Source: Cryptomeria japonica
Taxonomy: Eukaryota > Streptophyta > Pinopsida > Cupressales > Cupressaceae
Direction of reading: 5' to 3'
Assembly: GCF_030272615.1 (NCBI RefSeq)
Contig: NC_081406.1
Location: forward strand, 141,951,299 to 142,015,298
DNA: 64,000 nucleotides
The notes beneath the pieces were generated by a model. That model was not told the DNA's origin and did not search any database. It saw only the letters and a list, made by a program, of their open reading frames with translations. The position numbers were made by a program, and so were the translations under genes. Below, one piece after another: positions 33,199 to 45,460 of this stretch (the stretch's first letter is position 1; each line of letters begins with the position of its first letter).

Positions 33199-36100
33199 GG
33201 AAGGGTAAATCATTTCATTTCAAATCATCATTCAAACAATCTTTGCATGCGAAATATCAAGAGGACAAGGAGGTGCGAGGCATCATCAAAGGGGAGTGCG
33301 AGTTTAGTTGGAGTTGAGCGAACTTGCCAAGATCACGTCAAAGACCCCCCAAAGATGGCGAAGTGCTAAGGAGAACATTCGTTTGAAGGGAATCACGTTG
33401 AAATCTTCCAAACATCGACTTTTGCCTAGGCGAATCTCTTTATTTTGCATTTTAGAGTTAGATCTCAAGTAAGGTATGGCGATGTGATCCCTTGTCTTAT
33501 TTTGAATTTTGATCGTCATAGCCTTAAGTTTTGAATTTTGAAATTCTGAATTTCAAGTAGCTCAATCGTATTTAGGAAATGATAACTCAAGGACTTATCA
33601 TGAAGTTTCTTAAAATTAATCTCTAATCTATGATTATACATTGCAAAATCTATTACTTATTATGAAATGTTGTGTAGGTGATACAATGGCGACCCCAAGG
33701 GCGGGAGCATCCACCAGTCGTCCAGCTCTCATGAAGGAAGATCAAAAGAACGAAGAACTGGAGACCAAGATCGTGTCTAAGTGGAGCAACACTGGAGATA
33801 CCAACTTGGGCAACTTCAGTACGAAGAAGTTTCGAGAGGTCCCTTACATTGGCAAGCCATCACCTGTCGCCAGGAGGATAATTGAGAGTGGCATCATTAA
33901 GGCGGCCGGCTTCCCTCCAGCAGTTCAATGCCATGAGTTGATGATCGAGTGTGCTCGTCATTATGATCCACAGTCCAGAACAATCATGTCCGAGGAGGGA
34001 AACACTTTAGCTTATCTTTCGGAAGAGGCTATAAGTGAGGCTTTCCATCTTCCAGAGCACAGAGATATGGTCTACAAGAGCATAGAAGGAGCCAGGTCCA
34101 TGTACGAAGATGATCCAGATGCTTGCCTAAGCATCATCAACAAGAACTGGTTACTTAAGAGTCGTCCTCGCCTGAGCAAGATCCCGAACACACCACATAG
34201 GATCGATTTCCAGGAGGAGTACAGAGATTTGATTACAATGCTCAACCGAGTCACAGGAGCTCCTCAAGCCTTCTACTTTGAGAAGTGGATGTTCTACTTT
34301 ATCCAGGTGATAGTTCAGGGAAAAGGAACAATTCATTGGGCTAGAATGATTAGCCATTGCTTGGACGTACAGTTAAGGAGACTCAAGGCTACCAAATCCT
34401 TCCACATGAGTTCATACGTCATATATGCCTTGATTAGAAGCTTTGAGTACGCAGGACTACCTCATAGAGGAGTGATTGGAAGAGGACCCGACGAGGTCAG
34501 AGTTTGTGATTCCTATGTTCACTTGCATCATCCGCCAGGAAGCAACTACAAGTTAGTTAATGATACCTTCACGATGAACATCACAAGGACGTTGCAAGGT
34601 GGGATTCACGATAGATTATCTCAGGATGCACAAGAACTAGTAAAGAGGTACGGTGCTTGGTTTATCCAATTTCCGAAATTTACTTATATCAGAGTCCATG
34701 GATGTCCTTCACCTCCATACATGTTGCCGAGATATCCGACAGATAGAATAGTGTTACTTGAGGTAACAAGACAGTTGACAGCTTATGCGAAGGCATTCAG
34801 ACACAGACATGAGAATGGAGTTCCTGTACCTATCATCTTAGGCAATTCAGTTGAGGTATGTCCTAATGCTTTAGCCATGGATGACGCAGAGAAGGAGTTA
34901 GCTTTGTATTCTTTTTCATTCTTTGCTTTGAGAGAAAGCTTTGATCCACATGGATATATAGAGGAGACAGTCGGTAGGAAATTTAAGCATGAGTTTCAGA
35001 TAGAAGATTTTATGATGAATCTCTTAGACGATCTTGAAGTGAAAAGAAAGATGCATTCTAGATTGCCTTTGGATTTCATTAGGAAATGCAAGATTTACAG
35101 AGTGGCCGACAAAGCTCAGGACAGTGGCAAACATCTCCAGTCATCCTATGATCGAGAAAGCAAATCAGTAAGGTTAGATTGGAATGAGCCCGAGGTTGTG
35201 GATCTAGATGCTTTGATGGCTCTAGTCTTGTCTTGTACTCGCAGATGGGTTGATGTGCAGCATCAGAAGTTGAGAGAGCAAGGCATAGCTATGATTTTCA
35301 CCTTGGAAGAGAGACCCGCTGAGGGTGGAGCTAGTGTAAGCGAAGGCAATCCTAATCCCAGAAATGCAAGTGAAGGCAACCTTCGAAGTGCAAGTGAAGG
35401 CAATATCCATCCAAGAGGCTCGAAGAGAAAAGAAAGACCTGAGAAGAGAGAATCTTCCCAGAAGAAGCAAGGGGCCAACCGAGATCGCTCATCCGGCACA
35501 TCTTCTCGACAAGAGAAGAGGACGCTTGAAGTAGAAGAGTCTATGGAGTCAATGGTACATAATGATAAAGAAGGACAGGCACCTCAAGGGTCACCAAGTG
35601 GATCTCTCCAAGATTATGAGCTACATGAAGACAAGAACAATGACGAAGTAACATCTCCTCCCAGAGAAGAAGAAACATTGCATAAGGAGATACAGGTTAA
35701 AGAGACAAGATCTGCCATCCCAGATTGGTTGAAGGAAAGATTAACTAAGGTGATCGTGATTGAGGACGAAGACAATGTAATTGATTTAGAGAGCCTTGTT
35801 GGACATTCCCAGTGTTGTCCTCATTTTTGTTTTCAAAAATGAAGGACCATTACATGAAATTTTTGTGAAAAAATGAAAAAATTTACTCTATGGCACGCTT
35901 CTCGAGGCAGAATTTCGACTAATCCTTGGACTGGCTTAATCCTCAGTCCATCCTCGAACTACGTTTCGAATTTCGTCAAATTCTGGGTTCGTTTGCTATG
36001 TCTTTCCTTCAGTCGGGTTTTAAAACCCCAACTGCAGGTGGAGAATTTTCTTCAAACTGCAAGTTTTAATGATATTCATTGTTTTGGTCTTTGTAGGGGA

Positions 36101-36289
36101 ATTTTTGACCAATTACATGTGCACTTTTATTTCAAATATGTTACTTGTAATTTATTTTAAATTTCCCCTTTGTTGTTTTTATCTTTTTATTGTTTTTTGG
36201 TCATTTTTAGTTAAAATAGGGATTTTTTGGCTCAACTGCAAGTAAACTTGCAGTTTGGTCAAAAAACCCCTACTTTAATGGTTTTCACA

Positions 36290-36404
36290 TGTAATAGGGA
36301 TTTTAAATCCCCATTACATATGTGCAAGTAAACTTGCAGTTTGGTGAAAAAACCCCTACTTTAATGGTTTTTGCATGTAATAGGGATTTTAAATCCCCAT
36401 TACA
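36290..36404. repeat. Palindrome pair in D2 U3
   Basis: Two identical 29-bp near-palindromes (36290-36318 and 36376-36404), TGTAATAGGGATTTT then AAATCCCCATTACA, 86 bases apart; related to the cluster in D1. Confidence 0.65.
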
Positions 36405-38540
36405 TATGTGCAAGCAAGTATAACTTGTTGTAGGGATTTTATTTCCCATTTACAAGTATTTAAAACTTGCAGTTTGCTCCAAAAAACCCGATTTTGCCTT
36501 GTAAGTGAAAAAGTGACAATTTAAAACTTGCACTTTGGTCCAAAAAACCCGATTTTGCTCATAAAGTGCATTTTTGAAATTTTAAACTTGCTATTTGGCC
36601 AAAAAATCCCGATTTTGCCTAACATGTTGAAAAAGTGAAATTTTAAACTTGTCATATCCTCCAAAAAACCCGATTTTCATTGTTTCATACATTTTAAACT
36701 TGCTATTTGTTCCAAAAAACCCGAATTGCAAGGAAAAACATGTTTTTTGAGGATTTTTAGCAAATGTTTGTGGAGATTTTTTGGGAGATATAAGGCGTTT
36801 TGGATTCCTTCCTATTTCCATGCATTTTTAGACACCTTTCACGCCACATGGAGGTTAAGATTGCTGGTTTTTAGCTTTATAACAGCAAACACGTTTTTGC
36901 CAAAAACCACGTTTTTCTTCATTAAAAATGCCACGAATCAGCAATGTTATGAATCGTTTTGGCTTGGTATGCTAAGGTATTGAGGTTAGAAAGAGTCTTG
37001 GCCATTTTCCATGCCATTTCTCATGCATTTGCTGCCACGTTTTTCAGTTTTGGGCATTTTTTCAAAAACGTGGCTAGGGTTTTGGAATACGGTTAATTTC
37101 TTTTTAAGAGATATTCTTCTTTATTTCAAAGATTGATTATCTTTTGGAGAGGCATTTTCACATTGGAGCACGGTAAGATTTATTTTCTTCTTGTTTCTTT
37201 TTTCTTGTTTTCTTGTTTTTTCCTTTCTAGTTGTAAATTTGTAAATGGTTGGTTCTTCCCCAAAAATCAGATTTTGTGAGAGAGATTTTCCCTTTTGTAA
37301 AGCAATTTTAGAATTGCATTGTTCTTCCCCATTTTCCCTCTTTACTTGTATTCGGGGTTTTAAATTCCGATTACAAGTTGGATGAAAATCATTGTTCTTC
37401 CCTTATGGATAAAAGATTTAACCATCTTTTGTTGAAATTCCAAGTTGCAAAGATGAGAAATACCCATCCTTTCAAAATGGGGTTTTTTTTTGAAATCCGG
37501 GTTGCAAGTTGAAAGTTCTTCCCATTTTTGCATTGGCAAAGTTCCAAGTGATCTTCTTGAAATTCATTTTTACCTATCCGCTTCCAATTCCCTCATCCGT
37601 ACATACCATTTCATCCACTCATTTCACACATTCATTCGTTTTCCCCATTTAAAGTCTACCTGCGGTCAGCCATCCAGAACCCGAAATTGGTCCAAAATGC
37701 ACTCAAAAAACACTTGAAAATGAGTTCTAAAGGTCCAATTACAAGTGCAAACTTGTGTTTACCCATTACACATATGAAGTTGCATGTTTGTTCCCCGCAA
37801 TTGCAAGTAATGCTCTTGTTTTTCCCACACATGTAATGCAGCTTCCAAAACCCGAAATTCACTTGTGAGCCCATTTTTGCATCAATTTATCCCTTCCCTT
37901 GTCAGTCCGGTTTGCACACACGATCTACCAAATCAATGGATTAAGGCATGGGCCTTATTTTGCAAGCAAATTTCAAGAATGAAGGATGATACAAAGAAGA
38001 AATACAACAACAATTCATGGTTGAGAACATAGAATGCTTTCAAGACAAAGATGGTCATGACATGAAAAGAGGAAGGCAGCCCGTTCCCTCTTGAAAAGCT
38101 AGTACTACCCCAAGCAAGAAGATAAGGATGCAAGTTCCCGTTCCGGTTCAAGATGTCTTTACCAATCCAGAATACTTCAAGTTCTTGCATCCTGAAGCGA
38201 CATGAAGATCATCACAGACAAAGGATGATGCAGTTAGAGTCGTGTCTTTAGACACATGGAATAGTTTTAGTTATGCATTTGTAATTTTGTTTTGACAAGT
38301 TACATGTAAAAGTATTTTTTGTAAAATGCAAGTTACACATTACTTGCACTTTTGTAATTACATGTAAGACAACTACAAGTTGTGTCCGATTAGGACTGTA
38401 GTTGGAATAAGTCTTAGTTAGTTGGAGTAACTCTTAGTTAGTTAATGAAGTCTCAGTTAGTTATTGAATGAGTCTTGGTGGTTGAGAGAATCTCTCAAGT
38501 TAGTTAGGATCCTCCCACCTTTTTCTCAAGGCTCCTCTTC

Positions 38541-38548
38541 TATAAATA
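38541..38548 (+). promoter_or_regulatory. D2 TATA box
   Basis: TATAAATA in the same context as D1 at 14215. Confidence 0.7.
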
Positions 38549-38616
38549 CTGGAGGAGTCTATTGTAATATTTATCTTTTGGAAAGCAAGCAAAAACTCTG
38601 CCAAATTTACAGCAAG

Positions 38617-39084
38617 AAGTCTTTGAGCTTATGAACGTGAATTGAAGGTTTTGGAAGAATAATAAAGAAGGATTACTCAAGTTTTGAGTCTTTGAGCTAC
38701 ATGTTTGAGTTTGAATCTTTTTATTTCTTCTATGCAAAGTGTTTCTAAAGGAGCTTAGTCCAATCTGATTTGAAGTCTTTGAGCTGCAAGTAGAGAAGAT
38801 TAATTAAAATAGGAAACTCTCTTGAAGGAGCAGCAAGTCTTTGAGCTTGCGTCCATTCTTGAGAATAATTATTGTTTGATAAGAAATAGCAGCAAGTCTT
38901 TGAGCTTGCATTAGTTCTTGTCTTTGTGTTAAAAGAATAGATTATTTCAGTCTTTGAGCTGTTATCTTTTATTCGTTGTAAAATTTAGTATAGCAAAGGG
39001 TAGATAGGACTTCCAATAGTCAAGTCTTTGAGCTTGATATTGCTGTCCCGTCCCGAAGGAAGTGGCGGGAGTCTTTGAGCTTTC
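38617..39084 (+). repeat. D2 leader array: eight exact copies of AGTCTTTGAGCT
   Basis: All eight copies of the 12-mer are identical, at about 38618, 38687, 38773, 38837, 38896, 38949, 39022 and 39070. Flanking arms include GCAAG/CTTGC (twice), TCAAG/CTTGA and CAG/CTG. Spacing varies from 48 to 86 bases, so this is not a simple tandem repeat. Confidence 0.85.
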
Positions 39085-40441
39085 AGGAAACTTCATTTCC
39101 TTTCTCTCATTTTACTTGAAAGTGGTTACTGCTGTTATTCAATCGCTATCCTTTTCTGTGAAGAGAAAAGGATATTGTCTTTCTTGAAAAAAGAAGAAAG
39201 ATTGCTGTCCCATCCCATTTTATTTTCCAAGTTGTAGTTAGATAGGGGGAGCCTTCCCTTAATTAGGAGAGTTTTTACTCGTATGCTGTGGTTGAAACCA
39301 CAATTTTGTATATTTCCCCAAGTGTACAAAATTTTCAACCAACACCCAGGAAGTGACAGAGAAGAGGAAGGCTACCAAGATGTCCAAGATGATTAGAGAT
39401 GAGACTGGATCCAGAAAGTTGCAGATAGCTACACCGGCAGTGGACAAGTATGAAGGTGAGATCCTAGCAGAGGAATATGATATAGAGACATTTGAGCTAG
39501 GTCCATCCACAGCCGAACAGACAATGGATGATGCCACCGATTCATTTGAGGCATTGAAAGACAAGCTTAGGGAAGAAATGGAGAAGAATAGGAAGCTTGA
39601 GAGAGAAGTTGGTGCATGGAGGACATATTTCAGCCATCTCAATCAGCCTTTGGGACGTTAGGATCCAGCAAGATCACCCGTATAGGCACTTCCCCTTCAA
39701 TCAATTGGTGAGGCAGAGAGATTCAGGAGTTTGGTCCATCATATGAGTACTTGGATGGACAAATCTCATATAGTTGTCGTAGAATTTACAACAAGGATGA
39801 TGAAGACTATTCATAGGGCTATCCAGGTTCTTGAGACCATCCACAACTTGATGATTACAGTAGCTGCTTTTGCTCATACCAAAGAGGTTATCATTCCTAT
39901 CTTGCAAGTAATCAGACAAACATCGAGGAAGGTCTTAGCACAGGAAAAGATCATGGATGGAGGACCTCACAGTTTACTTCAGTGGTCAACCTTACTCCAG
40001 ATGAAGGAAGTTCTCTTCGAGGACATCAGTACTAGATGTAGCCATGTTGAGGAGGTTATCCACCCGATCCAGGACAAAGTATTTGAGGTACTACGTACCA
40101 TTCTTGGCAGGAGAATCGAGATTGAGACAGATGTGGATTTGCAAGAATTGGAGGATAGAATCAAGGTTATCTTTTGCAAGGATGCAAATGTTATCACAGA
40201 TGAGCAACGGGACCAGATGTTTGCTACCATGCTGCTAATTGAAAAGACTAAGGAACTTGAACCTGAATGGGACACTGCTCTTCTCCAGGCATTTGATCAG
40301 GTCATCCACTTGGAAGAAAGAATGAAGAATCTTCCCGAGATTCCAATTGCTGAGATCGAAGGAATCGTATCAAGATTCATTGCATATGCTAAAAAGGAGC
40401 ATTGGAAAGGGAATAAGATTCTAGATGAGAAGTTGTTATAG

Positions 40442-41496
40442 ATGACATGGCACCTTAATTATCATTGGTTTATGTCTCCTAGATTTTCGTGCCAAATTTA
40501 ATGATTGGCTATGCATTTAATGTTGTGCAATAAAAGGGGAACTTTTGTAATAAAACCCTAATTAGGGTTTAGGTGTCATAATCTTGACCATTGATCTTCT
40601 TTTTGATCTGGACCATTCATTGTAATTGAGGATGCTATTTATACCCTCGTTTCATTTCATTTGTCATGAGAAAACTAGAAAATCAGAGAGTTAGAAATTA
40701 TTGATGTATTAGAGAGATTAGAGTTTAGAAGTAATTTACTTTTGTAGCAAGATTGAGTTTTGAAGAAAGAATTCAAACAATTGTTGTACATGATGGCTTT
40801 GAGATCATTGAAATATTGAAGTTATGGTGTTTTGTTGCGAATCTCTTGGTTATCTTCATGGTTGTTCAATTTTCTTGAATCATCCTCAATCAAAGTAGTG
40901 TATTAATTCGAAGGACAAAGTGTTGGACTTGATCTTTGGTAGAATTCGCTTTCCAAACCACTAGCTTCTTGCTGATTGTAGGAACGCCTTGCGTGGTCGA
41001 CTGGAGAATACTTGAATTGCTTAAACCTTCAATTGTTGTTGTATCTTGGATATGTACCTTCGTGGTAATGTCCTTGATCTTTGATGTATTGAAAAATCAT
41101 TTGTTACCTTAGAAGATCGCATCAATTTCAATTGAGTTGTTAATTTATGGCAATATTGGAGTTGGTAGAATCTCACCAAGCCTTGTCCACATCAAGTCAT
41201 TCTTAGGGTTAGAATAGATTAGACCTCTTGCAAACCCTATCCTTTTGATATTTTTTGAAAAAGCTTGTTTAGTTTAGCAAAATCTTCGGCAACGTAAGGC
41301 CCCTTGATGACACAGCAATCACAACGACCACTGGTGCTTATCCACACGTAGAGACCCTACTAAAAAGAACATTGGAGTCATCCTAACTGATCCTTCTTGC
41401 GATATCTTCAACAGTTAGCGACTTTATTCAAGAGAGGATAAGATGCCTTTGGGTATTTTATTCTATGTATGATTGTGTACAAAATACACATCAACA
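40442..41496 (+). other. E3 LTR 3' region (promoter and R-U5)
   Basis: Contains CTATTTATACC (TATA, 40636-40643), then about 850 bases to the LTR end, including CCACTAGCTTCTTGC and AAGAGAGGATAAGAT, both present in E4. No coding sequence. Confidence 0.65.
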
Positions 41497-42726
41497 GTAC
41501 TCGAAATATCCGTCTAGAAAAGACATCATTTGGGACCCATTGACCATCTGCAAGACCTCATCTAGTGAAGGTAGTGGGTAGTTATCTTTTTCTAATGCTA
41601 TGTTCAAATTGCGGAAGTCTACGCACAGTCGGATTTCACCACTTTTTTTCCTTACTGGAACTAGGTTGGCTACCCAGGTAGAATGTCTTACTTGAAAAAT
41701 AATACGAGCAGCCAACAACTTTTTAACTTCTTGATAGATCAGAGGCTCTAGGAGGGCGTTTACTGGTCGCTGCCTTTGCCTAAATGGTTTTGAGTCTGGC
41801 CTTAGAGGTAAAGTATGCGTTATGACTGAGGTATCATAAGTTTTAAGGTCCTCATACCCCCAAGCAATGATATTTGGGAATTCCTTCATATTTTTGAGGA
41901 TTCCATCTCTTTCCTGAGATGTGCATACCTTCCCAATCCGCACATTCTTCTGATTTTCTTTCATGCCAATGTTGATCTTATCATAGATGCCTCCTTCGGA
42001 ATTACCTTCCTTACGAGACTTGAGATGATCCCAGTCAAAGATCCTTTCCAGTTGTCCCATACCCCTAGGAATAGTGTTTGTCTTGAGATTCAAGATCCCT
42101 TCAATGTCGATCTCAGCTTCCTGAGGCTCTTCCTCATCAATGATTTGTGTTGCAAACACATTTGAGCTCGTGATGACGTCGCTGATGTGCCTGTCGTCAT
42201 CGAACACCTGGAAATTAGTGACATTGTCCGGAATAGACGAGACTGATGTCAACTCAACCGTGAATTTCTTTACACTCTGCATAGACAGGGGTTCCAATGA
42301 GTTGGCAACTTGTGCCAATGAATCAGCGACCTGATTTTGTGATCGGAGAATGGCTTTGATGTTGAAAGCATCAAAACTTTCCATTATATCCCACACACGG
42401 TTGCGATAAACATTGAGTCTTTTATCATGACATGTGTATTGCTTCCTAACTTGTCTGACTACTACCTCTGAATCCCCAAAACAATGCAGTATCCGGGCTC
42501 CCTTTTTAATGGCCAACAACAGTCCATGAACCAAAGATTCATACTCTGCTATGTTGTTAGTGCAATGAAATTGCAGTCTGTAGGCAGCCAAATAAGTTTC
42601 GCCAGTAGGGCTTATTAATTCTATTCCTACCCTGGCTCTTTGCTTGGATTTCGAACCATCGAACCTTAATGTCCAAGTCTGATTTGGGTCGGTCACCGTA
42701 CCGGTTGGAATCTTCGGGCTCGGCAT
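41497..42726 (-). pseudogene. Element H pol, N-terminal part: extra RNase H then RT
   Basis: This 400-residue open frame on the minus strand starts at about 42726 and is cut at 41496 by E3. The first part is an RNase H of the plant/archaeal (RVT_3) type: WTLRFDGSKSKQRARVG, NIAEYESLVHGLLLA, FGDSEVVVRQV and NQVADSLA give the D, E, D, D acidic set. After a linker the RT begins: KPFRQRQRPVNA, VKKLLAARII, then VPVRKKSGEIRLCVDFRNLN and YPLPSLDEVLQMV, ending at SFLDGYFEY. A second RNase H of Ty3 type follows RT in the other half (30000-30250). So the order is protease, aRNase H, RT, RNase H, integrase. Confidence 0.85.
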
Positions 42727-43145
42727 TCTATTCTTTTCTTGCTTAGGGACCTCCTTTCCAGGAACTACGGGCGAAGCAGTACCTTCTTGGCTAGATGTAT
42801 GGGTCCCTAATACCTCTGGGTGTTTCTTCTATACTTGGTTTAATACTTTAATGCTGCCCTACATATTGAACACATTATTTCAGAATGGGCAGCATTGTAG
42901 ACCCTGCAACAGTTGGGTAGAAGCAGTTCCTCAATGAAAAATCTGCAGTTCAAGTGTTGTATTTATTCTGCGCATTTGCAAAAAAAGTCTCTGAAGCTAC
43001 CGAACAACTCGTTTTCCTCTGGTGATGGTGTCACCTCATCATGATCTTCCACAATTCCTTCCAGATTCAGAATTGGGTTCGAACATTGAACCAACAAAAC
43101 TTCATTTGTGGAACTTGTGTCAACTTTGTAAGTTCCCATATCAGA
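42727..43145 (-). other. Linker between protease and RNase H of H
   Basis: No frame is open throughout. Probably decayed polyprotein linker. Confidence 0.4.
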
Positions 43146-45460
43146 CTATAGAAACAGAGTCTCATTGGTTTGGTTATACTCAGTAATCATTAGTTTAAGC
43201 CTGGGTTCAGACTCAATTCGGATTTGGTTTGCTACTCCTCTCCATGCCAGCCACATATGGGTAAAGCTTGAATGCAGCCAGCCGTTAAGGACGCGGGTCC
43301 AGTCTCGATTGAGCAACATACCATGTGCTCTTGGAATGTCCACTACCTGGATATCAATGTACATCTGGATGTGCAGATCTACAGTCAGCTGCATATGGAT
43401 ATTATTTAACCCGCCCACCACATTTACCTCAAATTTATCCAGTTGTGTCACTTTCCGGTTAGTCTTGGTGGGGGTTAGGCCTAAAGCAGTGCATACAGAC
43501 AAGGGCATAACATTAGTTGAAGCTCCTGAATCTATGAGACAATTGTGTAGATTTTTGCCAAAGATTCTAAGTGTCAGCAAGAAAGGTGGGGGTTCTAGCT
43601 TTTCCATGAACAAATTGACAGATGGGTTCTAGTGGGATTGTATCATTGTTCATTATTGAAATATCCTGAGCTCTTCCCCATGCATGCACTCCGAAACCAG
43701 TTCCCATGGACTGATCAACTAAGAATTCTGTCTGTGCAATGTAATTCACCGTTGCACTTCTAGGATTTGTCGATCCTCTTTCTCTTACCTCGTTATTGAC
43801 CTTCTGAGGTTGTTACGGTGGATCTCTTTGTCCCAAGTTCTCATTGGTTCCCTTGGATTGAGCCGGTGATGACTCTCTAAGGCTACCCAAGACCATATCC
43901 CTAACCTCAGAAACCTTCATTAGTTCAGCAAGGGACAAATTGATTTTGACCTTCCTGAATTCATCTGCCACCAATTGGCCTAGCCTGATAACTTTTGCAT
44001 TACTGGACGACTACTCTACTTGAGAGAAGTTAGTATTTGGGGTATGGTTTGCAGGAGTAGTTGGTTGATTCGGAAAAATAGGTGCCTTTGGGGAAGCATG
44101 CGCCTTTGGCGGCTGACCTTGGCTTGCATATTGTTGTGGCGCCCTGGGATAACTTGGGTTATTATTAGCATTCTGGTCTGGGGGAACATGAATATCCTTT
44201 GGAGGTGTGGGAGTAGTATATGAGCCACTATTGTTGTTCTGATTGTTATTGTTATAATACCTCTGGTTGCCGCGCTGGTACTGCTGGAAAGTGTTTACAT
44301 CTGCGGGCTAGTTTGGATCTGCCACTTCATTTTTCGTCCTGATTAGGGAAGAAGAAGGGTGGAATGTAGGTTTCCAGAACAAGGGCTGTATCATACCTAG
44401 GTGACGGAACTATCTCAAATTCGGTAGGAGGAAGTGCTGGTTAGGATATGGTATTTTCAACCTCCTGCTGGAATATGTTAGCTACCACCTAAAATTCATC
44501 ACACTGCAGCTCTGAGTGTTGGTTGGTATTATGTAACCTGCACCAATTAGATAGAGCTGCCTCTGCCAAAAATACCTTGTCTGCCGGCCTACTTTCTGGT
44601 GTTGGTGGGTTATCTAATGGACTAGGAACTCCACCATTGTTAGGACGGGTATTCCATGTTCTAATCAGCCTCTGATAACCTTGGTTTTGATATTGATTTT
44701 GGTGTTGGCCTTGGTGCTGATTCCTTTGGTTACTCTGCAATTGATTATTCTGGTTTCGCAGATAAGTAACTTCAGAGGAAAGCTTCTTCATTTGATTAGT
44801 CAACTCCTGCATCTCATCCTTTTCCTCCTGCATTCTAGAAGATACTACAGTATTTTCCTCCTGCGTTCTGAAACAGGAAATTAGGAGGGATTTGAGATAT
44901 AGGTGGTCTTGGATGGAGCACCAGCTGATTCGCAGGTTGTGGGGGCTAATATGTCGATTGCGGGATTGGATTCATGATAGGCATTTGGTGGGCCAAGGCC
45001 TAACTAATCTCTTGAATTTGATTGGGCATCGCGGGGGGTCCCAATTGCAGCAATGGTCCCGCAATATTTTGGCCTAAACCCTTACTGATCTCCATGGCCT
45101 TAGCATATGCTTCTGTTAATGTAGTTGGTGCAGGTTGGGACTGTCGGACAAACATTGCTATTAGATAATCCAGAGCTGAATAATAAATCTCCCTTGCCGA
45201 AGCATCGCTCACTACATACGGATCTTACAACCGGGTGAAGGCCTTATGAAATATGTTATTGAAAGAGCTAATTGGCTCATGGCCCTGTCTCTTCACTTCT
45301 ACGAACTATTTGTATAGCTCAATGGGAGTTGTGGGAATACCATATTTTCCTGTAAAATGTGTCTTCATCTTTTCCCAAGAATCAATAGACGATACTGGCA
45401 AGTGAATAAACCAGTAGAATGCGTCCTCTCCTAGAGAGTAATGGAAGAGTCTACATGCAT
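43146..45460 (-). pseudogene. Element H gag-pro, downstream copy of a tandem duplication
   Basis: Minus strand from the duplication junction: gag core (ACRLFHYSLGEDAFYWFIHL), ASAREIYYSALDYLIAMF, a Gln/Asn-rich stretch with LRNQNNQLQSNQRNQ, a knuckle-like WCRLHNTNQHSELQC, then protease. The protease keeps CLIDSGASTNVMPLSV and continues through the flap region to about 43146. Several stops and frameshifts are present. Its unit matches 45461-47535 nearly throughout. Confidence 0.75.

Larger units (their letters stand above)
35813..39344 (+). mobile_element. Solo LTR D2 (3,532 bp) inside the E3 ORF
   Basis: Same family and orientation as D1, TGTTGTCC to CCAACA, with perfect target duplications CCCAG (35808-35812 and 39345-39349). 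The host ORF joins in frame across it. It contains the TATA box (38541-38548), two copies of a U3 palindrome and eight exact leader motifs. Confidence 0.92.
33686..40441 (+). pseudogene. E3 LTR-encoded protein (about 1,072 codons), split by solo LTR D2
   Basis: Start chosen at ATGGCGACCCCAAG (33686), because E1 aligns there; the sequence TGTGTAG/GTGATACA just before it could be a splice acceptor. Segment 1 (33686-35812, 709 codons) is fully open. Segment 2 (39350-40441) continues in frame once D2 and one CCCAG copy are removed, with TAG at 39659 and 39683. Conserved N-terminal part: GDTNLGNF, AGFPPAVQCHELMIECARHY, PQAFYFEKWMFYF, VNDTFTMNITR, YGAWFIQFPKFTYIR and LPRYPTDRIVLLEV. The middle has ASEGN repeats and a basic RGSKRKERPEKRE patch. 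The C-terminus has LQIATPAVDK, a coiled coil, YFSHLNQPL and a helical tail. Family not recognised; this is the best-preserved copy in the window. Confidence 0.8.
30806..41496 (+). mobile_element. E3: giant solo LTR with an internal ORF, split by D2
   Basis: Starts TGTTGTGACC and ends ACATCAACA, with inverted termini TGTTG/CAACA. Net length is about 7.15 kb after removing D2. Layout: terminal hairpin, 167-bp-period array, TATA (33193), ORF (33686-40441), second TATA (40636), U5 motif, end. The first and last kilobases are unlike each other, so there is no internal LTR pair, PBS or pol. With the TSD this behaves as one LTR. The start resembles E1, E2 and F1; the end resembles E4 and F1. Confidence 0.75.
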
